DNA of 64,000 nucleotides, from the NCBI RefSeq assembly GCF_007971385.1, contig NZ_CP042434.1, forward strand, positions 3,286,001 to 3,350,000. Direction: 5' to 3'. Below, piece after piece: positions 49,213 through 59,344 of this stretch (positions within the stretch are counted from its first letter, which is position 1; each line of letters begins with the position of its first letter). The notes beneath the pieces are model-generated. The model was not told the DNA's origin. It ran no database searches and saw only the letters and a program-made list of their open reading frames with translations. A program made the position numbers and the translations under genes. Source of the DNA: Arachidicoccus ginsenosidivorans. GTDB lineage: Bacteria; Bacteroidota; Bacteroidia; Chitinophagales; Chitinophagaceae.

Positions 49213-52200
49213 CTCCTAAATATTTTTTTGTTGAAACATCATAATATTCGGTATTTTCAATTGCTCCTTGGCCGCCCATTGTTCCTGTGCTTTCTGTATG
49301 CTTGATAATATAAATTCCTTTGCCAATATCATTTGTATGAATAATATGATAATTTGATAGAATTTTCGCTAAATCATTTATTTGACTTGTAAATTGAATT
49401 GATCGTAATTGTAATATAGTTGCAATGGCTGTTGCTGTTGAAAGATTCATTTTTCTATGTTTGAAAAGTATTTTGAGCAAATCTTTGTATTCTTTGATTG
49501 ATTTTAGGGTTAGAATAGATTCGCCAGTTAGATCAGTTATTGCTGAATAATAATTCTTTAGACTCTCAAGATTATCCATCATCCTTTGGAATTCCTGCTC
49601 TAATTGACTATTGGGTACTATTCTTTTTGTCGTATTACTAGAGTGCCCCATAGAAGCATAACTTTTTTCTTGTATTTGGTAATAATATAAGCCATTGTAA
49701 AAGCCTCCTTGTAATGATGTGTTTGCCACATTGACGTTTATCGTTACATCTGGTAACTCATTTGGGTTATCAAGATTAAAGCCAGGTGTTTTTTCTGGAG
49801 ACGTTGTAATAACGGTGTCTAAGCCTAAAAAATCGTTGAATAATATAGGGTTGTTAGTGGCAAAGTCATAGGGAGAGAGATTATTTGATAAATTTCCAAG
49901 TGGATCTTGTTGTATAAATCTCCCTATTTGCGGATCGTAAGTTCTAAACTGTGTGGAATAATAGTTTAATTCTAAATCTTCCTGTAATTCAGAACCGTCA
50001 TTAAAGAGATACTTATTGTGCAATGAACCATAATTTGTAACACCGATTGCTTTCTGCTCCAGTCCAAAGGGATAATAGCTGTTTACTTCTAGTATTGGAC
50101 TTGCTACGTTATAATCATCCGTAATAACCATACGTGTATTACCTAGATGGTCCTTTAGGTAATAATCATAAACAAAGCTACTTCCTACTGGTCGTACCCT
50201 TCCTTGTGGTGTGCCAAAGAACTTCAGCGTATCATTTTGGTAAATGGAAGACTCCAGATAGGTGGTTGTGATAGTTACCCCACCTTGTAGTGTCTTTTTC
50301 TGCAATTTATTACCAGCTGCATCATAGATATAGCTGATTGTACCTTTACCTGTTAGGGTAATACGCTGAGGTAAATTTAAAATATTATAGACAATCCCGG
50401 AAATCTTTTTATTTGCATCTGAGATTAAATTGCCATTGGCATCATAGGTATAATCAGTTGCCGAGGCTGCTTTCGTACCTGTATAGTGAAAATCGCCCAG
50501 GGTAGTGGAGGCGTCATTAGACGCGTCCACTACATTTTTAAGCTGATTGCTGCTGGTGTTGTAATGATAAGTTAGTTGGTCAATCAAGGCTGAAGTACTT
50601 CCTGATTTTAAACCATACTGATTCATTGTCAGCATATTGCCATTATGGTCATAGCTCAGGTTAGAGACGCTATAATTGACATTGGCCGTAGAGAACCCAC
50701 CAGCCTTATACTGTCCAAAGGCCGCTGTCGTCAATCTGTTGGCTTTATCATAGGTAAAATCATATTTTCTGACCTTTTGGTCATTTGCTGTTTTCCAGAC
50801 CATGCCTGTGATATTGCCCGTATACTGAGCGGCCAGATAGCTTTTGCCCTGGATCAGGTTATTATTTACCTTATCATAGCCCAGGTCAAAACCAAAGTAA
50901 TGGGTCGCCGGAAAGCTAACACTCTGCACATCCATGGAGCTCTCCGTGAACATCTCTCCTGAGACCGTCAGAGCGGATATGGTAGTGGTGGTACTATCCA
51001 TGGAGCCAGCATCCCTGACATAGGGTCTGTTAATACCTAATAGCCATCCTCTTGCATTGTATTCGTAATACTGGGATTCCAGCGGTGTGGTGCTGTAGGT
51101 GGTGGCAGAAGATCTTCTATGTCCTAAATAAAGCTTCTTCAGTTGGCCGAGGCTTCCATACTGCTGCGTAGAGAGTGTTGTATAGCTGGAGGGCATGGTT
51201 TTGGCGCCCCATCTGCTGTCGGTTTGCTTTACCTCCGTTTTTATAGGCCGCCAAAGCTTATCATAGGATATTTTGGTCACTAAAACCGCCGTGTCGGGTC
51301 TGGTGCCCAATTTAGATTGCCAGTTTATGCTGACCAGGGGCTGACCAGACCAGCTATATTGTGTGGAGTAAATAGTAAGGCCGCCAGTAATATTGCTCTT
51401 CTGCGTCTGTATGACCCGGCCTTTTTTATCATAGATATTGATTGTGGTAATAAAGGTCAGTGGGCTGACATCCAGTACTTTAGTTCTGGTCCAGGTAACT
51501 TTCCCTTTGGTGTTTACAGGTGTGGTGGCGGTAATCTGCTGCGGTAATTGGGCATAAGGGAACGTGTTGTTAGAGGCTGGCATTAAATAGCTGGTCCAGG
51601 TGCTTTTGTAGGAGGCCGATAAGCCTGTTGGCATCGCTATACCAGAGTAGTCATCATAATGTGTTGCTGTCAGTAGGTTCGCTGCTGTAATATCTGCTGT
51701 TCTGTAACTTTCACTACTCGATGCTGCAGACAAAATGGAGGTGAAGGTCACACCTGGCAGGCTGTCCAGCCAGGTAGAGTCGATCCGGTTAAAGTTGTCA
51801 TATTTAGTGCCAATCCAGAGGCTGCTGGGCCGCATATCTGCGTCTTGATTTATAACCAGTCTATTTCTGGCATCGTAGGCCATATAAACGGCACCGGCAC
51901 CAGGGAGCTGTTTGATGACCATTCTTCCCTTGCTGTCATATTCATACCTGAAGCACTGCTGAGCTAGCAGTGTGGAGGAGAGCACCCAGCTGCCATGTGC
52001 CATGGCAGCAACCCCATCCGGTTGAATGACACAGCGTAGGTCACCCAGGTTATCAAATATGTAATAAGTACAAAGCCAGCCTTCATAAGCAGGTGTGCTA
52101 CCGGAACCGTCATCAGATGCAGCTGTAAGCTGTACTTTTTTTAAGATGACCTGCCCTGATTTATTTTTGTATTCTATCTCCTGGTGACCTGCCTCATCTA

Positions 52201-53755
52201 ATAGGACTGTTTTATAAAGGGTTCCCGCTGAGTAATATCCGGTGCTGGTTGGCGTGCTGAGCCCAGCTCCCGGAGTGGACTGAAATCCAATCTGCCATAT
52301 TCTGACAGAATCCTTTACTGTATTTACAGCGTAATGGTGTTTAACGGAGTGTCTGGCGGCAGGGGAGGCTTGTCCAGCAGTTCCTGCCCAGCTGTCTCCT
52401 GGCGCAAATGACTCTAATGTCCTGCTTAGTGGAGACTGTTCATATAAAGGGATACTACGGGCGTTTAAACCGTTTTCGCCTTGTCCAGAGTCGGGGCTAT
52501 TGATGCTGTTGTAAAAAGCTGGTTGCTTCGATAGGGCATCTATTTTGTAGCTGCCATCTTTTGTCGTTGCTACATAAGGCAAAAGGGCTGCGCTATCTCT
52601 TCCATAGCCGTCATAGAGGTGGAGACTGACGATGTCACCTGTAGTTCCCGTTCGGCTATTCAATGAGCTTTTCTTCTGTATGGTCTGAGTTGGTCTGCCC
52701 AGTCCGTCAAAATACTGGATCGTCATCGGCGCATCACTGAGAGGTCGTGTAGTGAAAACTGCTGAATCGCTCTCTGGGGCTAGCCCCTTTTGCGTAATGA
52801 TATAATTATAAGCGGAGCTAATATTAGAGGGTTCTGCCGGAATGACATCTATATGTGAAGTAATGGAATAAGCAGATTGAGCTCCACTGGTTGATTTTAG
52901 CCTATACCAGTGATTACGGGTAATATTCACCGGTAAATATTTTAAGATGGTGGCACCTGCAATATCAACCCATTCGCTATTAGTGGCAGCGGAGCTGTCC
53001 TGCCACTGATAAGTAATGGTACCGCTTCCACCGGTAGATGGTTGTGCTTTTAGGGTGTCCATGGAGTTGCCTCCATATGGCGCAAGAGAAACATCTGGTT
53101 CCATGGCTCCAGGTATAATAGGAGGTGCCACTTCAACGGCAAAGGTATTGGTGGTGATAACATTGATACCTCCATCGACAATTACCCTAAATAATGCACT
53201 TTCTGTGAGGCTTGGTGAGGTGTGCGATGGACTTGAATTACTTGCAAAGGTCGACCAGGTATAGCCCTCATTATAAGAAACCTGCCATTGATAGCTAAAG
53301 GCATATTGTGCAGCGCCATATACAATGTCTGCATAAAGCTCTACCGTGTTGCCAGGAGTAATGCTGCTGGGATAGCCATCTAATGATGCAGCACTAAGGC
53401 CTGCAGTCACCATGACATCCAATTCAGCAGAAAGGTAGGTGCCTGTGACCTCAATATATGCAGTTCCGAAAGACTCCGGTCCATCTAGTGGCTGGTTGAA
53501 ACGAATGGTAGCCTGGGTGGAGGAAGAGGATAATACAGTACCACCTGTGACATTCCATACGGCATTAGAAATATTAGTATTTAACGTATAGACATAATCC
53601 AGACCGGCTACAGGCTCCGATTCGCCATTAATGGTCTGCCCGAAGCAGCAACAGCTAAGCCCAATAAAGAGTACTGACAAGAGAAACCTTCCAAAAATAT
53701 TTAAAATGCATCTATTAAACTTAAGGAGTTCTTTAAAATTAAATATATCATTCAT
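49193..53755 (-). CDS. RHS-repeat polymorphic toxin-like protein with variable C-terminal tail
   Basis: A 1520-residue exported protein. It has a signal segment (FLLSVLFIGLSCCCFGQ), then Ig/PKD-like beta domains (about 45-310). A DUF6443-type region follows (YNYIITQKGLAPESDSAVF, PMTIQYFDGLGRPTQTI). YD/RHS repeats lie at about 580-1200. The RHS core is about 1215-1312: DHLGNTRMVITDDYNVASP, YYPFGLEQ, YDPQIGRFIQQDPLGNLSN and ending FNDFLGLD. The last 207 residues are the variable tail, ending in MNLSTATAIATILQLRSIQF and GGQGAIENTEYYDVSTKKYL. No known nuclease or deaminase motif was recognised in it. An overlapping small membrane gene follows. Confidence 0.9.
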   Translation of the reverse strand: MNDIFNFKELLKFNRCILNIFGRFLLSVLFIGLSCCCFGQTINGESEPVAGLDYVYTLNTNISNAVWNVTGGTVLSSSSTQATIRFNQPLDGPESFGTAYIEVTGTYLSAELDVMVTAGLSAASLDGYPSSITPGNTVELYADIVYGAAQYAFSYQWQVSYNEGYTWSTFASNSSPSHTSPSLTESALFRVIVDGGINVITTNTFAVEVAPPIIPGAMEPDVSLAPYGGNSMDTLKAQPSTGGSGTITYQWQDSSAATNSEWVDIAGATILKYLPVNITRNHWYRLKSTSGAQSAYSITSHIDVIPAEPSNISSAYNYIITQKGLAPESDSAVFTTRPLSDAPMTIQYFDGLGRPTQTIQKKSSLNSRTGTTGDIVSLHLYDGYGRDSAALLPYVATTKDGSYKIDALSKQPAFYNSINSPDSGQGENGLNARSIPLYEQSPLSRTLESFAPGDSWAGTAGQASPAARHSVKHHYAVNTVKDSVRIWQIGFQSTPGAGLSTPTSTGYYSAGTLYKTVLLDEAGHQEIEYKNKSGQVILKKVQLTAASDDGSGSTPAYEGWLCTYYIFDNLGDLRCVIQPDGVAAMAHGSWVLSSTLLAQQCFRYEYDSKGRMVIKQLPGAGAVYMAYDARNRLVINQDADMRPSSLWIGTKYDNFNRIDSTWLDSLPGVTFTSILSAASSSESYRTADITAANLLTATHYDDYSGIAMPTGLSASYKSTWTSYLMPASNNTFPYAQLPQQITATTPVNTKGKVTWTRTKVLDVSPLTFITTINIYDKKGRVIQTQKSNITGGLTIYSTQYSWSGQPLVSINWQSKLGTRPDTAVLVTKISYDKLWRPIKTEVKQTDSRWGAKTMPSSYTTLSTQQYGSLGQLKKLYLGHRRSSATTYSTTPLESQYYEYNARGWLLGINRPYVRDAGSMDSTTTTISALTVSGEMFTESSMDVQSVSFPATHYFGFDLGYDKVNNNLIQGKSYLAAQYTGNITGMVWKTANDQKVRKYDFTYDKANRLTTAAFGQYKAGGFSTANVNYSVSNLSYDHNGNMLTMNQYGLKSGSTSALIDQLTYHYNTSSNQLKNVVDASNDASTTLGDFHYTGTKAASATDYTYDANGNLISDANKKISGIVYNILNLPQRITLTGKGTISYIYDAAGNKLQKKTLQGGVTITTTYLESSIYQNDTLKFFGTPQGRVRPVGSSFVYDYYLKDHLGNTRMVITDDYNVASPILEVNSYYPFGLEQKAIGVTNYGSLHNKYLFNDGSELQEDLELNYYSTQFRTYDPQIGRFIQQDPLGNLSNNLSPYDFATNNPILFNDFLGLDTVITTSPEKTPGFNLDNPNELPDVTINVNVANTSLQGGFYNGLYYYQIQEKSYASMGHSSNTTKRIVPNSQLEQEFQRMMDNLESLKNYYSAITDLTGESILTLKSIKEYKDLLKILFKHRKMNLSTATAIATILQLRSIQFTSQINDLAKILSNYHIIHTNDIGKGIYIIKHTESTGTMGGQGAIENTEYYDVSTKKYLGGANESY

Positions 53756-53767
53756 AAGGCAGACAGT

Positions 53768-55610
53768 TTATGGGTTTACATTATGATAGGAGTGTGTCTC
53801 CAAAATATTGCCCTCATTATCTCTTATGGAGATCAGGCGTCCTAATGAATCGTACGAGTAATATTGCAAGGTTCCGTCAGGTCCCTGTTCACTGGTAACG
53901 CCAATGCCTGGTAAATAGGTATAAGTCCAAATCCGGGCACCGGGTAAGCCTGTTCTCAATGCGTCTAACGCGCCGCGCATGCTTTGATCGGATATACTAC
54001 TGTTATTTAAAGCAGCGTCACTGACTAGTTGAAATGCGGACTGATAACTGGCTCCTATTATTTTGGCTACCGGGTAAAGACCGTTATACCCCCAGAGATA
54101 AGAAGTGAGCACGCCATCATCTCCTTTTTGTTCTGTGATATGACCATGATTGTCATAGGCGAGTACTTCTGTCTTTTTAAAGTCAGCTCCCGCTCTGTGA
54201 GCGAAGTAAATGGCACCAGGCAATGGATAAGATCCCAGGTAGCGAAATTCCTGACGGGCGGTATGCATAAGAACGCCATCCGTGCTGTCTTTTTGTTCTA
54301 CGGGAAAACCTATTCTATTGTTGCTGGTAAGTGTGGAAAGCATCGAAGATTGGGTTGCATCATAGCCAGGCAAACCACTTTGAAAGGGGTACCAAAAATG
54401 CCTGGTTTGATTAAGTCCCCTGCTGTCAATGGTTGTTGAACTGGAGGGCTGGAGGTGCTGTCCCTCATATTGGTAAGTAGTAGAGGTAATTACCTTTCTG
54501 GAGGTGTATTGATCATCATATAGGGTATCTGTTTCTTTGATTAGTTTAAGTCCACCACAGATAATCGTAAAGCTTACATGCGGAAATTTGTCCTGGCCAT
54601 TCACCGGCAGTTGTAGATTTAACAGCTGGGATTCAATGGGGGAATACCAGTTCAGATAAGTTTGTGCAGCCGGTATGTGATTGGTAATAAAGGCACTGTA
54701 TTCAAAATGTTGACTTTTAACAGGGATGTAACTGCCTGTCTGGTATTTATAAACTGAGATTGAATAAAGTTTTATATTCCTCCAGGCATCTCTGCCATCG
54801 GCAACGAGTGGCGTCATCGCCACTCCTGGAGAAACTGTATTAGAATTTATATTATAAGAATAGATGGTCTTGCCTAAAGGAAGTTTGTTTTTACCAGACA
54901 AGCTATATTCTGTTACGGTAGGGTAGAGCACAGCTGCGCCATTACTATATGCATTGTTTAGAAAAGGCTTGGCATTCAGATAGGTAATTTTTCTAAGGTG
55001 TCGTTGGGCTGATCAATACCTGCCGTATTTATATATTGCTGGTACATAAAATTATAATCTGCCTGATTATTTTTGGTAACACCGTAACCATTCTCTCCCC
55101 CCGTTCCATAGGTATACTTTTTAATCAAGGAGTCCTGTCCTGCTGCTGTTATATAATGAATGGTTTTAATGCGTACTCCTCCGCCCCTATTATCTTATCC
55201 GGTGTGACGAATGACTCATACCGGTTCTGTTCAAATTCGAAATGGGCTTTTCCACCTGTAGGATAACTGATGGTTGAGATGAGGCCTTTTAAAGCCTCGG
55301 TGGATTGGCTGGTATCTTCCTGATAGCTACCCTGGGCCATCCATATGGGGGTTACATCTGCAGTTCCGATTATACTATCATCTGGATCTGCAGTAGGCGA
55401 TCCAGTGAACCATCTGTAGCTGTCAATTTTATTAGGAACCCTGGGTACATTCAGATCTCCTCTGTAATCTTTGCGGTAGTCCCAGTAATCCGTATTGTAG
55501 CCGCTATAAACACCCAAGTCATCTGTATTGTAGGTAAATCCGTAGCGTAGCGCAGGTCCATTACCATCCATACCATGGATCGTCAAAGAATCCAGAAAAA
55601 ATCGCTTGCA
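53768..55610 (-). pseudogene. 5'-truncated, frameshifted YD-repeat protein upstream of the RHS gene
   Basis: Remnant of a long YD-repeat protein of the kind found directly before RHS genes. It reads from about 55610 (KRFFLDSLTIHGMDGNGPAL) to 53768 (SYHNVNP). Two breaks are each fixed by one base: a G in the run opposite 55184-55187 restores KIIGGGVRIKTIHY, and an A opposite 54988-54992 restores DTLEKITYLNAKPFLNN. YD repeats are visible in DGTLQYYSYDSLGRLISIRD and LTSYLWGYNGLYPVAKI. The signal peptide and N-terminal half are missing, and in-frame stops lie just upstream. It ends 12 bases before the RHS start. Confidence 0.7.
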
Positions 55611-56026
55611 GTAAATATTATATTAGGAGGAAGTTATAAAGGGTGGTGTAACACTTAAATCAGTAGTCAGATGCTGTTTAAGGGTAATTTGTTTTATCTG
55701 CCTACCAGCTAATCGGTATATAAGGGGTTATTTTGGGCTGCATTTTGGACTCCCTGGTCATTTTCGTCCGTGATGACTTACTCATTATTATTTTATATAC
55801 TTAATAAGGGGGCGTTTGTACGAAGGCGGGTCTTTAAGGCTAAATTTTGGTCTTGCACGGGTACTTTTTATTGACTTTTTTACCCATGCAGCAATTAAGA
55901 CGCTTGCCAAAAAATATCTGCAGATTTACTGCCAAATAGCTAACGATTGGTAGAATATAGGGGTCAGTTGCAAATAACCCAGTATATTTGCACTTCTAAA
56001 GTCAACATTTTAAATAACATTACAGT
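55611..56026. promoter_or_regulatory. Intergenic region with the fumC promoter
   Basis: A perfect -7 element, TATATTTG, lies at 55983-55990, 36 bases before the fumC ATG. It overlaps one arm of an inverted repeat, TGCAAATA (55969-55976) with TATTTGCA (55985-55992). No good -33 TTTG was found at the usual spacing. The rest holds no gene. Confidence 0.45.
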
Positions 56027-57427
56027 ATGGAATACAGGATTGAAAAGGATACGATGGGCGAGGTGAAAGTGCCGGCCCAGGCGTATTGGGGTGCGCAGAC
56101 ACAGCGCAGTATCGATAATTTTAAAATAGCGGCAGACATCAATAAGATGCCAAAAGAAATTATTGCTGCATTTGCTTATCTGAAAAAAGCAGCCGCATTG
56201 ACCAATGAGCAGCTGGGCGTATTACCTAAAGAAAAAGCAGATTTGATCGCTCAGGTCGCCGATGAAGTGCTGGCGGGGCAGCTCCTGGATCAATTTCCAC
56301 TTGTTGTCTGGCAGACCGGCAGTGGTACGCAGAGTAATATGAACGCCAATGAGGTCATCGCCTACAGAGCTCATGTACTTCATGGTGGTCAGCTGACCGA
56401 TAAAGAAAAGTTCTTACATCCCAATGATGATGTCAATAAGAGTCAGTCCTCTAACGATACTTTCCCAACAGCGATGCATATCGCTGCTTATAAGATCCTG
56501 ATTGAAAATACCATCCCGCACCTCACCGAGTTGCGTGACACCTTGAAGAAAAAAGCGGAAGACTTTAAAAAAGTAGTTAAAATCGGCAGAACCCATTTTA
56601 TGGATGCCACCCCACTTACGCTTGGACAGGAGTTCAGCGGCTATGCAGCCCAGCTGACACATGGCCTGAAAGCCATTCAAAATACACTGGCGCATTTAAG
56701 TGAACTGGCACTGGGCGGAACCGCGGTAGGAACCGGTATCAATACGCCTAAAGGCTACGCTAAACTGGTAGCAGAAAAAATTGCAGAACTTACAGGCCTG
56801 CCATTTATTACCGCAAATAACAAATTTGAAGCCCTGGCAGCACATGACGCCATCGTGGAAGCCCATGGTGCCTTAAAAACAGTGGCTGTGAGTCTGATGA
56901 AAATTGGCAATGATATCCGGATGTTGTCCAGTGGACCTAGAAGCGGTATCGGAGAGATTCATATTCCGGATAATGAACCTGGTTCCTCTATTATGCCGGG
57001 CAAAGTGAATCCTACCCAGTGCGAAGCATTAACCATGATTGCTGCACAAGTCTTAGGTAATGATGTGGCGATAAATATTGGTGGCGCGACCGGTCATTTT
57101 GAACTCAATGTGTTTAAACCGATGATGATCTATAACTTCCTGCATAGTGCACGATTGATTGGCGATGGCTGCAAGAGCTTTAATGATAAATGTGCTGTTG
57201 GAATTGAGCCCATAGAAGCCAATATTAAAAAGCATGTGGATAATTCCCTGATGCTGGTTACAGCGCTCAACCCTAAAATAGGTTATTACAAAGCCGCAGA
57301 AATCGCCCAAACTGCCCATAAAAATGGTTCCACACTCAAGGAAACAGCAGTAGCACTTGGCTATCTGACCCCTGAACAGTTCGATGAGTGGGTGGTACCG
57401 GTAAACATGTGTGGTGATATTGACTAA
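56027..57427 (+). CDS. fumC: Class II fumarate hydratase
   Basis: Hydrates fumarate to malate in the TCA cycle; iron-independent. A 466-residue enzyme with the lyase signature [17 protein letters not shown], substrate regions [15 protein letters not shown] and [16 protein letters not shown], and the catalytic His in [18 protein letters not shown]. Single-gene unit with its own terminator. Full length; no oddities. Confidence 0.96.
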   Translation: MEYRIEKDTMGEVKVPAQAYWGAQTQRSIDNFKIAADINKMPKEIIAAFAYLKKAAALTNEQLGVLPKEKADLIAQVADEVLAGQLLDQFPLVVWQTGSGTQSNMNANEVIAYRAHVLHGGQLTDKEKFLHPNDDVNKSQSSNDTFPTAMHIAAYKILIENTIPHLTELRDTLKKKAEDFKKVVKIGRTHFMDATPLTLGQEFSGYAAQLTHGLKAIQNTLAHLSELALGGTAVGTGINTPKGYAKLVAEKIAELTGLPFITANNKFEALAAHDAIVEAHGALKTVAVSLMKIGNDIRMLSSGPRSGIGEIHIPDNEPGSSIMPGKVNPTQCEALTMIAAQVLGNDVAINIGGATGHFELNVFKPMMIYNFLHSARLIGDGCKSFNDKCAVGIEPIEANIKKHVDNSLMLVTALNPKIGYYKAAEIAQTAHKNGSTLKETAVALGYLTPEQFDEWVVPVNMCGDID

Positions 57428-57456
57428 CACGGTTTCAAGACCATACACCGCATAGA

Positions 57457-57510
57457 AAAAAAGCGCGATCTAATTAGGCAGGTATGCCCGATTTTAGATC
57501 GCGCTTTTTT
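57457..57510. terminator. Bidirectional terminator between fumC and lspA
   Basis: Arms AAAAAAGCGCGATCTAA (57457-57473) and its complement (57494-57510) form a perfect 17-bp stem with a 20-base loop. A and T runs at the ends serve both strands. Confidence 0.85.
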
Positions 57511-57546
57511 ATTGGTTGAGTTAAATAAAAGGCTCAGCCATTTTGT

Positions 57547-58314
57547 TTATGGCATGGATTTGATATTCACCGTACTGGTGCTATGCGGTTCATCGCCCGT
57601 ATTGTTTTCCTGTTGGATATTGAGCGTTGGATTTAACTCCTGCGGTAAGTCAGCCTTTTGATCTGAAGGCTGCCCGTGCTCTTTTTTACCCATATCCGGA
57701 AAGAATTTACGCTGGAATAGCAGCAGCATAAAAAAGCTAAAGGAGATATAGAAATCTGCCAGGTTAAAGACAGGATCAAAAAAAGTAAATTCCTTACCGC
57801 CCCAAAAAGGCACCCAGTTTGGAAGCACCGTATCAATCATCGGGAAATACAGCATATCTACCACGCGGCCATGTAAAAAGTGGGCATATCCGCCACTTGG
57901 AGGGAACAGCTGCGCTACATGATGACTGCCCAGGTGACTGGCATTGAAAATCAAGCCATAGAACATACTATCAATCAGATTGCCTGCGGCACCTGCGTAT
58001 ATTAGGCTAACACAGATAATAAATCCTTTATGGGCTTTTTTCCGAATCAGATTACGGATGTAAAACGTACCCCAGATTACAGCTACCAATCTGAAAAGCG
58101 TCAGCGCAATTTTGCCAAAAGAACCGCCAAATTGAAGTCCCCAGGCCATGCCCTCGTTTTCAACAAAATGGAGCCGAAACCAGTCACCCAGTATCTTATG
58201 CTCTTCGCCCAGATAATAATGTGTTTTGATATAAATCTTAAAAGCCTGGTCAATAAAGAGTAACAGTATAATGAGTCCTGCAATATGTTTCCCCTTGATG
58301 GTCGACGATTTCAA
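57547..58314 (-). CDS. lspA: Lipoprotein signal peptidase
   Basis: Aspartic protease of the inner membrane that removes signal peptides from prolipoproteins. A 255-residue protein with four membrane helices. Catalytic Asp residues are in AAGNLIDSMFYG and FNLADFYISFSFF, and the substrate motif is FVENEGMAWGLQ. A hydrophilic C-terminal extension of about 55 residues (from about 200) exceeds the roughly 160-residue norm, as seen in Bacteroidota. Several lipoproteins in this window are likely substrates. Confidence 0.93.
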   Translation of the reverse strand: MKSSTIKGKHIAGLIILLLFIDQAFKIYIKTHYYLGEEHKILGDWFRLHFVENEGMAWGLQFGGSFGKIALTLFRLVAVIWGTFYIRNLIRKKAHKGFIICVSLIYAGAAGNLIDSMFYGLIFNASHLGSHHVAQLFPPSGGYAHFLHGRVVDMLYFPMIDTVLPNWVPFWGGKEFTFFDPVFNLADFYISFSFFMLLLFQRKFFPDMGKKEHGQPSDQKADLPQELNPTLNIQQENNTGDEPHSTSTVNIKSMP

Positions 58315-58709
58315 TGTTAATTTTTTAATGCACTTAAAATTACCGCAAAGTTAATAGAAATTCAGCTGCCCACACCTGCTGTCCATTTATTTTTGGCTAA
58401 GTAGGCGCCTTTGGTTGCCTTTTGATAACCACCCTGCTATATGTCTACGGTATTACTCTGCGTGAATTTACAAAAAAAACTGTCCAAAGACGTTAAAAAA
58501 TAGCTATTACGAGATTATTGGACCAAACGAACTAGCATGCTAACCAGCCATTTATTGCAAATGGCGTAAAGATTGGCTGGCTTAAACGCACAGATTGGAA
58601 TGTTGGACAATAAAATTATCTGTTATCCCTGTGCTTTTTTTGCCCAAAAAACAGACATGCTTAAATTAGGCACGCTTCATTCAAATAGATAAACAAGCTT
58701 ATCAAGGGC
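58315..58709. other. Intergenic region
   Basis: 395 bases with no gene. Two nested hairpins lie around 58541-58582 (CCATTT/AAATGG inside CCAGCC/GGCTGG), without a T-tract. Otherwise nothing recognised. Confidence 0.4.
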
Positions 58710-59135
58710 TTATTTTAGCATTTTGGCATTAAGTTTAAGAATAATATAGCGGATCAAAAAGTAGCCGATAATGGCACCCAGGCCATCGGCTAACATATCT
58801 TCATAGGAAAATGACCTGGAGTGATTGGTGCAATATTTCTGAATAAACTCCATAATGATACCATAAGCCGTGGCAATCAGTACCATAAAAACAAGTCTGG
58901 TCTTTACAAAGGTGAAAGGAAGTTTACGATAGGCGAGTCCAAAGAAAAATACGACACCACCAAACAGCCCCATATGGACAATCTTATCCTCAAATGGAAT
59001 GCGCATATCCACCTTGGCAAAATCCTTACCAGGCAAAGTCAGTAAGATAAATATGATGAGCAGCCAGATAATAAAAGGGATAAACTCAATCAGACTGGGT
59101 CGCTTTAAAAGGGTCGGTTGTTGACTCAAAATCAA
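58710..59135 (-). CDS. VanZ-like family membrane protein
   Basis: A 141-residue protein with four membrane helices. Family hallmarks are VDMRIPFEDKIVHMGLFGGV and TAYGIIMEFIQKYCTNHSRSF, followed by the conserved YEDMLADGLGAIIGYF. The VanZ domain is widespread; only some members affect teicoplanin resistance and the general function is unknown. Single gene. Confidence 0.85.
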   Translation of the reverse strand: MILSQQPTLLKRPSLIEFIPFIIWLLIIFILLTLPGKDFAKVDMRIPFEDKIVHMGLFGGVVFFFGLAYRKLPFTFVKTRLVFMVLIATAYGIIMEFIQKYCTNHSRSFSYEDMLADGLGAIIGYFLIRYIILKLNAKMLK

Positions 59136-59344
59136 TTTGTTTTATTCATTCAATCATTTCCAACTGCTAGTTTCTGATGAAAAGGGTAAACGCAATAAAA
59201 AGTACTGCGATTTGATCCTAGAAGAGCAGCTTTGAACCCGGAAAATCCATTTTTAAATTGTATAACTTAAGTAGTTCAGACTAAAATCAGGCCAAAATTA
59301 TCGGCTGCATATAACACTGCTCTGTTTGTAAGTCTTATACCTCA

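Noticed and set aside
54029-54439. 136-codon plus-strand frame inside the truncated YD-repeat gene
   Set aside because: The minus strand carries readable YD repeats throughout.
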